From the NCBI RefSeq assembly GCF_030687395.1, contig NZ_CP117430.1, positions 4,464,001 to 4,528,000 of the forward strand: a DNA stretch of 64,000 nucleotides, in the 5' to 3' direction. This document shows positions 43,830 through 53,744 of this stretch, one piece after another (the first letter of the stretch is position 1; every line of letters begins with the position of its first letter). Both the position numbers and the translations under genes were made by a program. This DNA is from Pseudomonas wuhanensis. Lineage in GTDB: Bacteria > Pseudomonadota > Gammaproteobacteria > Pseudomonadales > Pseudomonadaceae. Below the pieces are notes generated by a model that searched no databases, was not told the DNA's origin, and worked only from the letters and a program-made list of their open reading frames with translations.

Positions 43830-44743
43830 TTTGAAAACCCCTGACTCTGGCTGTCCCGAATCCAGGAAATGACATCCGAATACTGCGGTTCCCAGCCGAA
43901 GTCACGGGCCTTCTGGCCACTGACCCGAATGTTCGAACCCAGCCCGTACTCGGCTTCTTCCGGGTCATGTGCACAGCATTCACGCAGAATGTATTCCATG
44001 GGTACCGACTGAGTACGTCCACCGAACCCAAGCTTTTCGCTGATGACCTGTGCCAGCTCCTTCATCGACACCTCGCCGTTCTCGGCGAACAGGTAAGCAC
44101 CACTTTCGGCCTTATCCAGCATCAAAAGCGACAGGCTGACCAGGTCATCGATGTGCACAAAAGCGGTACGATTTTCACCACTGCCGACATACACACCCAC
44201 CCCATGCTCACGGGCCAGTCGTGTCAGCAGCGGAATCTGAATCGAGTCCTTGTGCAGCGCTCGCCCTTCGCCAAACACCATCGTCGGGCATACCACCAGC
44301 GTTCTAAGGCCCTGCTGACCGGCCATTCTGATGGCATTGTCGATCGCCACCCGACCGACTTTCTCCAACCGTGGCCGAGGCTGGGTGTGCTCGGTCCACT
44401 GTTGATCGGAACCTGCCCCCTCCGCGCGATCACCAATGACACTGGTGCCACTGTAGTGAATCAACGTCTTGCCCGAACCCCGCAAGCTCTGCAGCAAAGT
44501 GGAGACCACATAGGCATTGTCCGAGTTGGCTGCGTTGACGATAAGGTCCACCGCCAGTACCTGCTTCTTGATGGTCTCAGTGTCATAGAGCGTCCCGAAC
44601 ACCGGGATGATCCCCAGTTTCCCCACCTCGTATGCTTGATGAGCGGAGCGCACCAGGCCATAGACCTCATACCCCCGGTCGATCAGCGCCATGGCCATCG
44701 ATCCACCGATGTACCCCGTCACACCCGTCACAAATGCCTTCAA
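43826..44743 (-). CDS. NAD(P)-dependent epimerase/dehydratase-like protein (TTG start)
   Basis: A 305-residue extended-SDR protein. The cofactor motif is VTGVTGYIGGSMA at the N-terminus and HYSGTSVIGD supplies a serine/threonine region; the usual Tyr-x3-Lys is not obvious. Related proteins are atypical or isoflavone-reductase-like SDRs. The start codon is TTG at 44743, supported by AGGAG eight bases upstream and by the fit of the Rossmann motif to the very N-terminus; no ATG is available. It is coupled to the downstream MFS gene and divergent from the LysR gene. Confidence 0.82.
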   Translation of the reverse strand: MKAFVTGVTGYIGGSMAMALIDRGYEVYGLVRSAHQAYEVGKLGIIPVFGTLYDTETIKKQVLAVDLIVNAANSDNAYVVSTLLQSLRGSGKTLIHYSGTSVIGDRAEGAGSDQQWTEHTQPRPRLEKVGRVAIDNAIRMAGQQGLRTLVVCPTMVFGEGRALHKDSIQIPLLTRLAREHGVGVYVGSGENRTAFVHIDDLVSLSLLMLDKAESGAYLFAENGEVSMKELAQVISEKLGFGGRTQSVPMEYILRECCAHDPEEAEYGLGSNIRVSGQKARDFGWEPQYSDVISWIRDSQSQGFSK

Positions 44744-44953
44744 AATGTCGACTCCTGTCGTTCTGAAAATTATTAAAAGCGCCGTTGCTCATCCTGAGTG
44801 CCGTCATATCCGTATCGCTCGTTACTGCCCGGCAGGTCCTGCGCAAAGGGCACATTGCGGCTGCTGTGAAGGTTAGAGCGATAGGCATTGCGGAAAAAGT
44901 AGGTTACCGTTCCAGTCTGTACGGCCGTCAACGTCCGCAATCCAGGATCCTTC

Positions 44954-45829
44954 ATGCTCGAATCCGTTGCTGCTTTTTCCGTGTTTGTCCAGGTCGCCGA
45001 ACTGCGCAGTTTCGTGGCGGCCGGCCGCGCCATGGGCGTCTCGGCTTCTGCCATCGGCAAACGGATTTCAAGGCTGGAGGAGCGCCTGGGCGTTCAGCTG
45101 TTTCAGCGCAGCACCCGCAGCATTTCCCTGACCCCCGAAGGTGAAAAGCTGCTGGAGCGCAGCCGACGCATTCTGGATGAGATAGAAGAAATCCAGACGG
45201 AACTGAGCAGCGCCGCCGACTTGCCACAGGGTAAACTCAAAGTCAGCCTGGCCCCCATCAGTGACGTGTTTCTCGATCACCTGGCGCGCTTCAATGAACG
45301 CTATCCGCAAATCGAGCTGGAACTCGATTACGCCGAGCGCAACGTTGACATCATCCAGGAAGGTTTCGACGCGGCGATTCGCGTCGGCGACGGTGCCGAC
45401 AGCAATTTGCGCGCGCACCACATGGGGGATTTCCGCCGGCTGATCGTCGCCTCCCCCGCCTACCTACTTCGCCATGGGGTGCCGACCCGCCCTCAGCAAC
45501 TGCTCGAGCACAAGTTGCTGCACTATCGCTCACCGAACTCGGGCAAGGTCGAACCCTGGCCACTCAATGATTGCGGTGAGCTGCACCTGCCGACTTCAAT
45601 GATCTGCAACGACATCAACACCCGAATCGATTTCGCCCTCAAAGGCCTAGGCATCGCCTGCCTGCCCGATATCTCGATTCGCAAGCCGTTGCGTGAAGGG
45701 CTGTTGACACCGATGTTGCTGGACCACACGGCCAACTCGACAAAGATCCACGCACTCTGGCCCCACGCGCATCAGCACACTTCACGCCAGAAAGCCTTCA
45801 TCGATTTCATCAAGTCCGTCGATTTCTGA
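44954..45829 (+). CDS. LysR-family transcriptional regulator
   Basis: A 291-residue LysR regulator of the large CrgA/YhjC-like group. The HTH region is AFSVFVQVAELRSFVAAGRAMGVSASAIGKRISRLE, followed by LGVQLFQRSTRSISLT. The effector domain starts near residue 90 (GKLKVSLAPISDVFLDHLARF). AGGA lies six bases before the ATG. It is divergent from the epimerase-MFS operon with a 210-base gap and probably regulates it. The ligand is unknown. Confidence 0.92.
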   Translation: MLESVAAFSVFVQVAELRSFVAAGRAMGVSASAIGKRISRLEERLGVQLFQRSTRSISLTPEGEKLLERSRRILDEIEEIQTELSSAADLPQGKLKVSLAPISDVFLDHLARFNERYPQIELELDYAERNVDIIQEGFDAAIRVGDGADSNLRAHHMGDFRRLIVASPAYLLRHGVPTRPQQLLEHKLLHYRSPNSGKVEPWPLNDCGELHLPTSMICNDINTRIDFALKGLGIACLPDISIRKPLREGLLTPMLLDHTANSTKIHALWPHAHQHTSRQKAFIDFIKSVDF

Positions 45830-45943
45830 GGGCATACCGGCTGGCGCGTCGAAAGCCTGTTACTGGCGTCGGCGCCCTCGCTGGCCTTCAATTAAAGTTC
45901 ACCGCCTGATCCCATGGCGCCTGCCTTTGCTCTGGGGGACAAG

Positions 45944-47473
45944 ATGAACCGCAATGACGTTCTGATTATCGGTGCAGGGCCCACCGGCCTGGTGCTGGCG
46001 CTTTGGCTGAGCAAGCTCGGCGTGCAGGTGCGCATCATCGACAAGACGTCGGCCCCCGGTACCACGTCCAGGGCTCTGGCCGTTCAGGCACGAACCCTTG
46101 AACTGTATCGCCAGCTCGACCTCAGCGACGCCGTGGTGCTGAACGGCCATCGCGTGTGCGCAGCGAATTTCTGGGTCAAGGGCGAACCGGTCGCGCGCCT
46201 GCCGCTGAGCACCATCGGCGAGGGTCTGACGCCCTATGCGTTTCTGGAAATCTATCCTCAAGACGAGCACGAACGCCTGCTGATCGAACGCCTGGAGGCC
46301 TTCGGTATTACGGTGGAGCGCAACACCGAACTGCAAAGTTTCGAGGAAACCGGCGACGGCATCACCGCCCGGCTGCGCTTGCCCGATGGCCAGCAGGAAA
46401 CCTGCCAGGCCTGTTATCTCGCCGGCTGCGACGGCGCCCGGTCGATTGTGCGCAAAACGCTGGACACCGGTTTTCCGGGCGGCACTTACCAGCAGATTTT
46501 CTACGTGGCAGATGTGCAGGCTCGCGGCCCCACATTCAACGGTGAACTGCATGTGGACCTTGATGAAGCCGACTTCCTCGCTGTATTCCCCTTGGCCGGC
46601 GAAGGTCGCGCCCGCCTGATCGGTACGGTTCGCGACGAACGCGCCGAGCGTGTCGAAACCCTCCAGTTCGAAGACGTCAGCAGCCGTGCCATCGAGCATT
46701 TAAAGGCACAGATCGATCAGGTGAACTGGTTCTCGACTTACCGCGTGCATCACCGGGTTGCGGATCACTTTCGCACGGGGCGCGCGTTTCTGTTGGGTGA
46801 CGCCGCCCATGTCCATAGCCCGGCGGGTGGCCAAGGCATGAACACCGGGATTGGCGATGCGATCAATCTGGCCTGGAAACTCGCGACGGTATTGAGCGGT
46901 GGCGCCACGACCAAACTGCTCGACAGTTATGAAACCGAACGTATCGCCTTTGCCCGGCGCTTGGTGGCCACCACTGATCGGGTCTTCAGTTTCGTCACGG
47001 CCGATGGGCCAATAGCCGACTTGGTGCGTATGCGCATGGCACCCTTTTTGATCCCGAAAATGATCTCGTTTGAAGCGGCCCGGGAGTTCATGTTTCGCAC
47101 GGTGTCGCAAACCACCCTCAACTATCGCGGCATGCCGTTGAGCGAGGGCGTTGCAGGCCAGGTTCACGGCGGTGATCGGCTGCCCTGGGCCCACGACGGT
47201 GAAGGGGACAATTTCGAATCGCTGAAAAACCCGACCTGGCAGGTGCATGTGTATGGCGACACCAGCGACGAGATGATTGCCTGGTGCACCGAGCATCACC
47301 TGCCGTTGCAGGTGTTCGACTGGCGGCCAGCGTTTGAAACGGCGGGGCTGGCGCGCAACGGGTTTTACCTGCTGCGGCCGGATACGTATGTGGCGATTGC
47401 CGAGTACAGCGCCGATCCGAAGGTAATCGAGCGGTATTTCCGGGACCGTGGGATTCGGCCTTTCTTCGGCTGA
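45944..47473 (+). CDS. FAD-dependent aromatic monooxygenase (PheA/MhpA/TfdB-like)
   Basis: A 509-residue group A flavoprotein hydroxylase. The FAD-binding Rossmann motif is IIGAGPTGLVLA at about 7-18, the DG motif lies in AGCDGARS near 165, and the GD motif in FLLGDAAHVHSPAGGQGMN near 285. A C-terminal thioredoxin-like domain typical of phenol hydroxylases follows at about 400-505. GGGGGAC lies five bases before the ATG at 45944, preferred over 45914. It probably hydroxylates a phenolic or polyketide-like compound with NAD(P)H and O2. It stands alone, with no ring-cleavage genes next to it. Confidence 0.88.
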   Translation: MNRNDVLIIGAGPTGLVLALWLSKLGVQVRIIDKTSAPGTTSRALAVQARTLELYRQLDLSDAVVLNGHRVCAANFWVKGEPVARLPLSTIGEGLTPYAFLEIYPQDEHERLLIERLEAFGITVERNTELQSFEETGDGITARLRLPDGQQETCQACYLAGCDGARSIVRKTLDTGFPGGTYQQIFYVADVQARGPTFNGELHVDLDEADFLAVFPLAGEGRARLIGTVRDERAERVETLQFEDVSSRAIEHLKAQIDQVNWFSTYRVHHRVADHFRTGRAFLLGDAAHVHSPAGGQGMNTGIGDAINLAWKLATVLSGGATTKLLDSYETERIAFARRLVATTDRVFSFVTADGPIADLVRMRMAPFLIPKMISFEAAREFMFRTVSQTTLNYRGMPLSEGVAGQVHGGDRLPWAHDGEGDNFESLKNPTWQVHVYGDTSDEMIAWCTEHHLPLQVFDWRPAFETAGLARNGFYLLRPDTYVAIAEYSADPKVIERYFRDRGIRPFFG

Positions 47474-47492
47474 ACCCGAGATTAGCGAGGAT

Positions 47493-47526
47493 GATCGTTC
47501 CCACGCGGAGCATGGGAACGATCTTT
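47493..47526. terminator. Terminator between the monooxygenase and hemB genes
   Basis: A perfect 11-bp stem (GATCGTTCCCA and TGGGAACGATC) has a nine-base loop, followed by TTT. It lies between convergent genes and could work in both directions. Confidence 0.75.
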
Positions 47527-47534
47527 CAAAACAG

Positions 47535-48509
47535 TTAGATCCCGGCCAGGGCCAGGTCCATCGCAAAGTAGGTGAAGATCAAATCCGCCCCGGCCCGTTT
47601 GATCGCCCCCAGGCTCTCACGCACCACTCGGTCTTCATCGATGGCCCCGGCCTGGGCGGCGAATTTGATCATCGCGTACTCGCCACTCACCTGATACGCC
47701 GACAGCGGCAAACGCGAGGCTTCGCGGATGTCGCGGATGATGTCCAGGTACGCGCCGGCCGGTTTGACCATCAGCGCGTCGGCGCCTTCCTGCTCGTCCA
47801 TCAGCGATTCACGCACAGCTTCGCGGCGGTTCATCGGGTTCATTTGATAGCTTTTGCGGTCGCCCTTCAGCGCACTGCCGCCGGCTTCGCGGAACGGCCC
47901 ATAAAGCGCCGAGGCGAATTTGGTCGAATAGGCCATGATCGCGGTCTGGCTGAAACCCGCTTCATCGAGTGCCCGGCGAATGGCCTGGACCTGCCCGTCC
48001 ATGGCCGCCGACGGTGCGATCACATCGGCGCCGGCCCGAGCAGCTGCCACGGCTTGTTTGCCGAGGTTGATCAGGGTCTGGTCGTTGTCGACTTCATGGT
48101 GGTGCAGCACACCGCAATGGCCGTGGTCGGTGTATTCGCAGAAACAGGTGTCGGACATCACGATCATTTCCGGCACGGCATCCTTGGCGATGCGCGACAT
48201 GCGCGACACCAGGCCGTTGTCGTTCCAGGTATCGCTGCCATTGCTGTCCAGATGATGGGACACACCAAACGTCATCACCGACTTGATCCCGGCCCGAGCG
48301 TAACGCTCGATCTCGCCAGCCAGCTTCGACTCGGGAATGCGCATCACCCCGGGCATGCTCTTGATCGGCACGAAATCGTCGATTTCTTCCTCGACGAAAA
48401 TCGGCAGCACCAGGTCGTTCAAACTGAATTCGGTTTCCTGGAACAGGCTGCGCAGGCTCGCATTGCGGCGCAGACGGCGTGGACGTGCTTCGGGGAACTG
48501 ACTGGGCAT
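47535..48509 (-). CDS. hemB: Delta-aminolevulinic acid dehydratase (porphobilinogen synthase), zinc type
   Basis: A 324-residue HemB that condenses two 5-aminolevulinate molecules in tetrapyrrole synthesis. It follows E. coli HemB closely. The catalytic lysines lie in [15 protein letters not shown] and [13 protein letters not shown]. The three zinc-binding cysteines are intact in [15 protein letters not shown]. The HemB known from Pseudomonas aeruginosa lacks these cysteines and uses magnesium, so this zinc-type enzyme is probably a second paralogue in the genome. The ATG at 48509 has AGGAAGG upstream; the longer ORF to 48584 is not conserved. Confidence 0.94.
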   Translation of the reverse strand: MPSQFPEARPRRLRRNASLRSLFQETEFSLNDLVLPIFVEEEIDDFVPIKSMPGVMRIPESKLAGEIERYARAGIKSVMTFGVSHHLDSNGSDTWNDNGLVSRMSRIAKDAVPEMIVMSDTCFCEYTDHGHCGVLHHHEVDNDQTLINLGKQAVAAARAGADVIAPSAAMDGQVQAIRRALDEAGFSQTAIMAYSTKFASALYGPFREAGGSALKGDRKSYQMNPMNRREAVRESLMDEQEGADALMVKPAGAYLDIIRDIREASRLPLSAYQVSGEYAMIKFAAQAGAIDEDRVVRESLGAIKRAGADLIFTYFAMDLALAGI

Positions 48510-48654
48510 GGGCCTTCCTGAAAAACGGCGGACAAGACGAAAGTTGTAGGGGGCGAAGCTTATGCCCTGCAAGGCGCGGGACACAAACCTTGATCACTCA
48601 AGACTGCGTTACCGCGACGGCAACAATCGCCCACCTCTGACACACCCCCACAGG

Positions 48655-49497
48655 TTAAATCGTCAGTACTCCTGTAATACACGTCACCACCGCGCCGCCA
48701 ACCCAGATATCATCCCCCACCTGCTCGACCTGAATCCGCCCGCCACGGCCCATGGTCAGGCCCTGGCTGACGATATAAGACGCCGGCGCCAGTCCTTCGC
48801 TGAGCAACCACTGGGCAATCCCGGCGTTCAGGCTGCCGGTGGCCGGGTCTTCTGGCATGCCGTCGCCGGAGATGAACGCACGCACTTCGAACTGCGCGTC
48901 GGCGCCATCGCGTTCCAGGCACCACGGCGCGATGACACCAACAGCGAGGCCAAGCATCTGCGAATGATCCGGCTGCAAGTCCAGTACCTGCTGACGGTCC
49001 TCGACCATCACTGCCAGCCAGCCGGCGCCGTTGTCGACCCATTGCGCCCGCACAATCGCGCCCGGCGTCAACCCGAGGCCCCGCCGTACGCGCTCGACCA
49101 GTTCGGCATCCACCGGACCGGACCTGAGCAGTGGTGGCGCGAGAAACGCCAGCGCCGCACCCTGCCGACGCACCCGCACCAGGCCGACGCCGCATTCCTG
49201 AATGATCTCCTCGCCCTTGGGCACCCCACCGGCCTCGAGCCAGGCGTGACAGGTACCGAGCGTCGGGTGACCGGCGAACGGCAACTCCTGAAGAGTGGTG
49301 AAAATGCGAACTCGATAGTCGGCCCGGGGGTCCCGGGGTTCGAGCACGAAAGTGGTTTCGCTGAGGTTGGTCCAGGTCGCGAACGCCGCCATGCGCTCAT
49401 CGCTGAGCCTGTCTGCGCCCAATACCACCGCCAACGGGTTGCCTTTGAGCGCGACGAGGCTGAAGACGTCTACTTGCTTGAAATCGAATGAGCTCAT
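48655..49497 (-). CDS. PhzF-family isomerase-like protein
   Basis: A 280-residue protein of the PhzF/DapF fold, with two similar halves. Motifs include FKQVDVFSLVALKGNPLAVV, FTTLQELPFAGHPTLGT with the conserved GHP, and SGDGMPEDPATGSLNA. In phenazine producers PhzF isomerises dihydro-3-hydroxyanthranilate, but most family members in non-phenazine loci have no assigned substrate, and no phz genes are seen nearby. The ATG at 49497 is chosen for family fit. It lies 23 bases after the GST gene on the same strand. Confidence 0.88.
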   Translation of the reverse strand: MSSFDFKQVDVFSLVALKGNPLAVVLGADRLSDERMAAFATWTNLSETTFVLEPRDPRADYRVRIFTTLQELPFAGHPTLGTCHAWLEAGGVPKGEEIIQECGVGLVRVRRQGAALAFLAPPLLRSGPVDAELVERVRRGLGLTPGAIVRAQWVDNGAGWLAVMVEDRQQVLDLQPDHSQMLGLAVGVIAPWCLERDGADAQFEVRAFISGDGMPEDPATGSLNAGIAQWLLSEGLAPASYIVSQGLTMGRGGRIQVEQVGDDIWVGGAVVTCITGVLTI

Positions 49498-49520
49498 TGC
49501 CTGCCTTGGTGATGAGAGAT

Positions 49521-50228
49521 TCAAAGGGGTTGCTTGGGGATTTCCAGCCCGCGAATCACCGCCGGCCTTGCCAGAAAGCGTTCCAGCACGCGGGTGACGT
49601 TGGGGAAATTCTGGATACCGACCAGGTCACCGGCCTCGTAGAAGCCGATCAGGTTGCGCACCCATGGAAAGGTCGCGATGTCGGCGATGGTATAGCGCTC
49701 GCCCATGATCCAGTCGCGCCCTTGCAGACGGCCTTCAAGAACCTGGAGCAAGCGCTTGCTTTCGTCGACGTAGCGATCACGAGGACGCTTGTCTTCGTAG
49801 TCCTTGCCGGCGAATTTGTTGAAGAAACCGAGTTGGCCGAACATTGGCCCGATACCGCCCATCTGAAACATCAGCCACTGAATGGTCTCGTAACGCGCCG
49901 CCGATTCCTGCGCCAGCAGTTGCCCGCTCTTGTCGGCGAGGTAAATCAGAATCGCCCCGGATTCGAACAACGCCAGTGGTTTATCTCCCGGACCGTGGGG
50001 GTCGAGAATCGCCGGGATCTTGTTGTTGGGGTTCAGCGAGAGAAATTCAGGGGACAGCTGATCGTTGGTGTCGAAGCCCACGCGATGCGGTTCGTAGGGC
50101 AGTCCGATTTCCTCAAGCATGATCGAAACCTTGACGCCATTGGGCGTTGGCAAGGAATAGAGCTGGATCCACTCCGGGTATTGGGCCGGCCATTTTTGAG
50201 TGATGGGGAATGCAGACAAATCGGTCAT
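49521..50228 (-). CDS. Nu-class glutathione transferase (YfcG/YghU-like)
   Basis: A 235-residue GST of the Ure2p-like nu class. The N-terminal thioredoxin-like domain contains LYSLPTPNGVKVSIMLEE with the TPN motif that binds glutathione disulfide, NNKIPAILDP and ALFESGAILIYLADK. The C-terminal helical domain follows from about residue 110. YfcG and YghU have disulfide-bond oxidoreductase activity toward glutathionylated substrates. It is followed after 23 bases by the PhzF-like gene and probably cotranscribed with it. Confidence 0.92.
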   Translation of the reverse strand: MTDLSAFPITQKWPAQYPEWIQLYSLPTPNGVKVSIMLEEIGLPYEPHRVGFDTNDQLSPEFLSLNPNNKIPAILDPHGPGDKPLALFESGAILIYLADKSGQLLAQESAARYETIQWLMFQMGGIGPMFGQLGFFNKFAGKDYEDKRPRDRYVDESKRLLQVLEGRLQGRDWIMGERYTIADIATFPWVRNLIGFYEAGDLVGIQNFPNVTRVLERFLARPAVIRGLEIPKQPL

Positions 50229-50520
50229 AAGGGGGCATCCACGAGAAAATCGGAGTGAAGATCATAATCTACAGAGGGATAAGGTATGTGCCGCGTCCAT
50301 AAATCCGCAACATCCTGTCGATAACCTTTCCCCCAATCCATTCAAGGTTGCCGCTAAAGTGCCAGGCACCTCGCTCGGATCGAACCAAAGGGCTTCAGAG
50401 GACTCTGAGCATTGCCCCGTAGGAAACGGACCGGGTCAACGACATGGAATACACCCGATGCTGGGAGCTCGCGGTGTCAAGGTTTGTCAGCCTTAACCGA
50501 ATGCGCTGAAGATCACCTCG

Positions 50521-51195
50521 ATGATGAATCCATTGAAATTCGCCAAACGCTTCAAACATCGCGCCTATATCTTCCTGCCCTCCCTGCTGGCGGTCAGCGC
50601 GTTGTTCTTGTCGCTTGAGTCCAGTGAAAGCCGCGCCCAACCGGCGGACGGCACTCAGACGCTGGTATTTCTGCGCCACGCGGAAAAACCGGCCGGCGGC
50701 CTGGGCCAGCTCAATTGTCAGGGACTGAATCGCGCCATCGACCTGGCCACCTTGTTGCCGGAAAAATTCGGCAAGGCCAACTACGTGTTTGCCGCCAACC
50801 CGACGCGCAATGTCGAGGAAGGCGAACTGGATAATTCCTACAGCTACATCCGCCCCCTGATGACCATCAGCCCCAGCGCAATCAAGCTCGGCTTGCCGGT
50901 GAACATCGACTTCTCGGCCAACGACACCAGCGACCTGGCGGATGAACTTCTCCACGACAAGTATCACAATTCGGTCATTTATACGGCCTGGTCCCACGGC
51001 TACCTGCCCGAGCTGATCAACAAAGTCGCCGGGGAAGCCGTCGGCAAGAAACAGAACATCACCGATGATTGGGCCTCCAGCGACTACGACTCGCTGTATG
51101 TGCTCACGCTGACCTGGCACAACGGCAAGGCCAGCCTGCAGAGCCACAGCTACAAACAAGGGCTGGATAACGGTCAGGAGACCTGTCCGACGTAA
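50521..51195 (+). CDS. Secreted histidine-phosphatase-like protein
   Basis: A 224-residue product with an N-terminal membrane anchor or signal sequence (about residues 14-32, AYIFLPSLLAVSALFLSL). A phosphoglycerate-mutase-like domain begins with FLRHAEKP, which contains the phospho-accepting histidine, and includes VIYTAWSHGYLPELI with the second histidine. The protein is predicted to be periplasmic. The start may be either of two adjacent ATGs (50521, 50524); no clear Shine-Dalgarno decides. The 290 bases upstream hold no other gene that I can support. Confidence 0.82.
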   Translation: MMNPLKFAKRFKHRAYIFLPSLLAVSALFLSLESSESRAQPADGTQTLVFLRHAEKPAGGLGQLNCQGLNRAIDLATLLPEKFGKANYVFAANPTRNVEEGELDNSYSYIRPLMTISPSAIKLGLPVNIDFSANDTSDLADELLHDKYHNSVIYTAWSHGYLPELINKVAGEAVGKKQNITDDWASSDYDSLYVLTLTWHNGKASLQSHSYKQGLDNGQETCPT

Positions 51196-51238
51196 GCTGT
51201 GATCGTGGTGGTGCTTCAAGTTTTACAGTGCCTGTCAC

Positions 51239-51341
51239 GGCCCCCTCGCGGGCAAGCCCGCTCCCACAGTGGTCTGTGGTGAAGCACAGATTTGTGATCG
51301 ACACTGTCCCTTGTGGGAGCGGGCTTGCCCGCGAGGGGGCC
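51239..51341. repeat. REPIN with 30-bp perfect arms between convergent genes
   Basis: Arms at 51239-51268 and 51312-51341 are perfect inverted copies (start GGCCCCCTCGCGGGC, end GCCCGCGAGGGGGCC) around a 43-base spacer. These are the longest perfect arms of the REP pairs here. They lie between the phosphatase gene and the convergent selU. Confidence 0.93.
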
Positions 51342-51353
51342 AGCAAAACAACA

Positions 51354-52457
51354 TCACCCCCGCTGATTACCCCGTTCCCGCAGGTATTCAAGCACCGCCA
51401 CCCGATCCCCGACAAACTCAATCCGCGAACCCTTCTTCTCCCGCTGAAACGCATACATCGGGTCGTAATACTCGCGTAGCAACCCTTCGATCCAGCCCCG
51501 GTGCAAATCCACCGCTCCACTGTTCGCCTGTTCTGCCAGCGCGTCTTCCATCAAGGTCAACATCCGTTGATGACGTTCGCCGCCCAACCGTTTCTGGACA
51601 TTGTTCAGGCTCGCCAGCAAACGCTCGGAAAACAGCGCGAAGCCTTCATCGCCATGCACGTCGATGAACTCGGCGCACAAGTCCACCACGTAATCACGCA
51701 GGATCCGTTCGACGCGCCCTTCCAGGCTGTCTTCCAGCCAGACCATCGGAAATTGCTGCATGCCCTGATACAGCTGCAGCGGCAAGGCGCAACTGCCGAT
51801 CGCGCGGCTCTCGTCTTCCAGCACGAACTGTTCGATACCACGGGCACGTTTCTTCAGTACATCCACGGCCACGCGGTTTTCAAAGTCGATGTTGGAGGGT
51901 TGGCCGGTGGCGCGCTTGCCGAAACTGGAGCCGCGATGATGGGCGTGACCTTCAAGGTCCAGCCCGTTGTTCAATTGTGTGAGTACCTCAGTCTTGCCGG
52001 TGCCGGTCATGCCGCCCAGCAAAACGAAATCGCACTGGGCAATGGCCTGGTCGAGCGTATCGAGCAAGAAGGTGCGCATGGCCTTGTAGCCGCCACCGAC
52101 TCGCGGATAGTCAATGCCCGCTTCATCCTTGAGCCACTGCTGAACGATCTGCGAACGCAGCCCGCCGCGAAAACAATACAAATAACCATCCGGATGAGCC
52201 CGGGCGAAATCGGCCCAGGCCTGGATGCGCTCGGCCTTGATCTCGCCGGCCACCAATTGATGTCCCAGGGTGATGGCCGCTTGCTGACCTTGCTGCTTGT
52301 AGCAAGTGCCGATCCGTTGCCGCTCGAGGTCATTCATCAGCGGCAGATTGACCACGCCGGGGAATGAGCCCTTGAGAAACTCGACCGGCGCGCGGGTATC
52401 CATCATCGGCCGGTCGTTGAGAAAGATGTCGCGGTAATCGGTGACGTCGATGGACAT
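51354..52457 (-). CDS. selU: tRNA 2-selenouridine synthase SelU (MnmH)
   Basis: A 367-residue enzyme that replaces sulfur by selenium at the wobble 2-thiouridine of certain tRNAs, using selenophosphate. An N-terminal rhodanese domain covers about 5-125 with the catalytic cysteine in YCFRGGLRS (C95). A P-loop domain carries GGMTGTGKT at 148-156, followed by HHRGSSFGK. The start ATG shares its A with the selD stop (TGATG), so translation is coupled and the selenophosphate maker and user are made together. Length matches the family. Confidence 0.95.
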   Translation of the reverse strand: MSIDVTDYRDIFLNDRPMMDTRAPVEFLKGSFPGVVNLPLMNDLERQRIGTCYKQQGQQAAITLGHQLVAGEIKAERIQAWADFARAHPDGYLYCFRGGLRSQIVQQWLKDEAGIDYPRVGGGYKAMRTFLLDTLDQAIAQCDFVLLGGMTGTGKTEVLTQLNNGLDLEGHAHHRGSSFGKRATGQPSNIDFENRVAVDVLKKRARGIEQFVLEDESRAIGSCALPLQLYQGMQQFPMVWLEDSLEGRVERILRDYVVDLCAEFIDVHGDEGFALFSERLLASLNNVQKRLGGERHQRMLTLMEDALAEQANSGAVDLHRGWIEGLLREYYDPMYAFQREKKGSRIEFVGDRVAVLEYLRERGNQRG

Positions 52458-53491
52458 CAAAACACCTCTACCGCGTTAGTCTGTCGCTCAACCAATTCGC
52501 CGATCGGCTCAAGGTTCAGGCCAAGCTCGGCGGCAACCTTGAGGAACTGTTCGTTGCCTTCAGGGGTGACCGCAATCAGCAGGCCACCGCTGGTCTGCGG
52601 GTCGCAGAGCACACGTTTGTGCAACTCCTGGAGCCGGCCGACCTTGCTGGCGTAGCTGTCGAAATTGCGCAGCGTGCCGCCCGGCACGCAGCCCTGATCG
52701 AGGTAATACTCGACACCCGGCAGGCGCGGCACGCGGTCATATTCGATGCGGGCGGTCACGTTGCTGCCGTCGGCCATTTCCACCAAGTGCCCAATCAGGC
52801 CAAAACCGGTGACGTCGGTCATTGCGGTCACGCCGTCGAGTTTGCCGAAACGACTGCCGGGTTTGTTCAGGGTGCACATCCAGTCGCGGGCCAGGCCGAT
52901 GTCGGCATTGCGCAACTTGCCCTTCTTCTCGGCGGTGGTGAGGATGCCGATGCCCAAAGGTTTGGTGAGGTACAGCAAGCACCCGGCGATGGCGGTGTCG
53001 TTGCGTTTCATGTGGCGCTTTTCCACCAACCCGGTCACGGCCAGGCCGAAGATCGGCTCTGGCGTGTCGATGGAGTGGCCACCGGCCAGAGGAATTCCCG
53101 CTTCATCGCAGACCGAACGCCCGCCGCGAATCACTTCCCGGGCGATCTCCGGCGCCAGCACATTGACCGGCCAGCCGAGGATCGCAATCGCCATCAACGG
53201 GTCGCCGCCCATGGCGTAGATATCGCTGATGGCGTTGGTGGCGGCGATGCGGCCGAAGTCGAACGGATCGTCGACGATCGGCATGAAAAAGTCGGTGGTC
53301 GAGACCACGCCGCGTTCTTCGTCGATGGCATACACCGCCGCGTCATCGCGCGAGGCGTTGCCGACCCAGAGTTTCGGGTCCAGGTTTTGCGCACCGCTGC
53401 CGGCCAGAATCACCTCCAGCACCTGGGGCGAAATCTTGCAGCCACAGCCTGCGCCATGGCTGTATTGGGTCAGTCGAATCGGCTCGCTCAT
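52457..53491 (-). CDS. selD: Selenide, water dikinase SelD
   Basis: A 344-residue selenophosphate synthetase that makes the selenium donor from selenide and ATP. The active-site Cys-Lys pair is in HGAGCGCKI (C16, K19), equivalent to C17 and K20 of E. coli SelD; it is a cysteine form, not selenocysteine. Other signatures are [27 protein letters not shown] dimer and ATP segments and [15 protein letters not shown]. It forms a two-gene operon with selU. No selA or selB is nearby, so here selenium use may serve tRNA modification, formate dehydrogenase, or both. Confidence 0.96.
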   Translation of the reverse strand: MSEPIRLTQYSHGAGCGCKISPQVLEVILAGSGAQNLDPKLWVGNASRDDAAVYAIDEERGVVSTTDFFMPIVDDPFDFGRIAATNAISDIYAMGGDPLMAIAILGWPVNVLAPEIAREVIRGGRSVCDEAGIPLAGGHSIDTPEPIFGLAVTGLVEKRHMKRNDTAIAGCLLYLTKPLGIGILTTAEKKGKLRNADIGLARDWMCTLNKPGSRFGKLDGVTAMTDVTGFGLIGHLVEMADGSNVTARIEYDRVPRLPGVEYYLDQGCVPGGTLRNFDSYASKVGRLQELHKRVLCDPQTSGGLLIAVTPEGNEQFLKVAAELGLNLEPIGELVERQTNAVEVF

Positions 53492-53744
53492 CGGGGGGGT
53501 GCACCTTGTGAAGTCAATGCCGAGGATTCTACAGCAACCCAGAAGCTCCTTTGCTCGTCCTTGCCACAGATCGGGTTATTGATCTGACAGTCGACACCAC
53601 TTTGGTGCATATCCCCCCGCCAGATCCCCTTCGCCCTGAATTTCACTCCTGTTGCTCCCCCCCCGAAATCCTTGACCAATAGGACAGCAAAACTGCCAAT
53701 TCTCTCTATTTTTCAGAACATTGAACAAAACTGGTATGCCTTGT

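Noticed and set aside
48655..49497. Phenazine biosynthesis from the PhzF-like gene
   Set aside because: No other phz genes are present; PhzF-family proteins are widespread outside phenazine loci.
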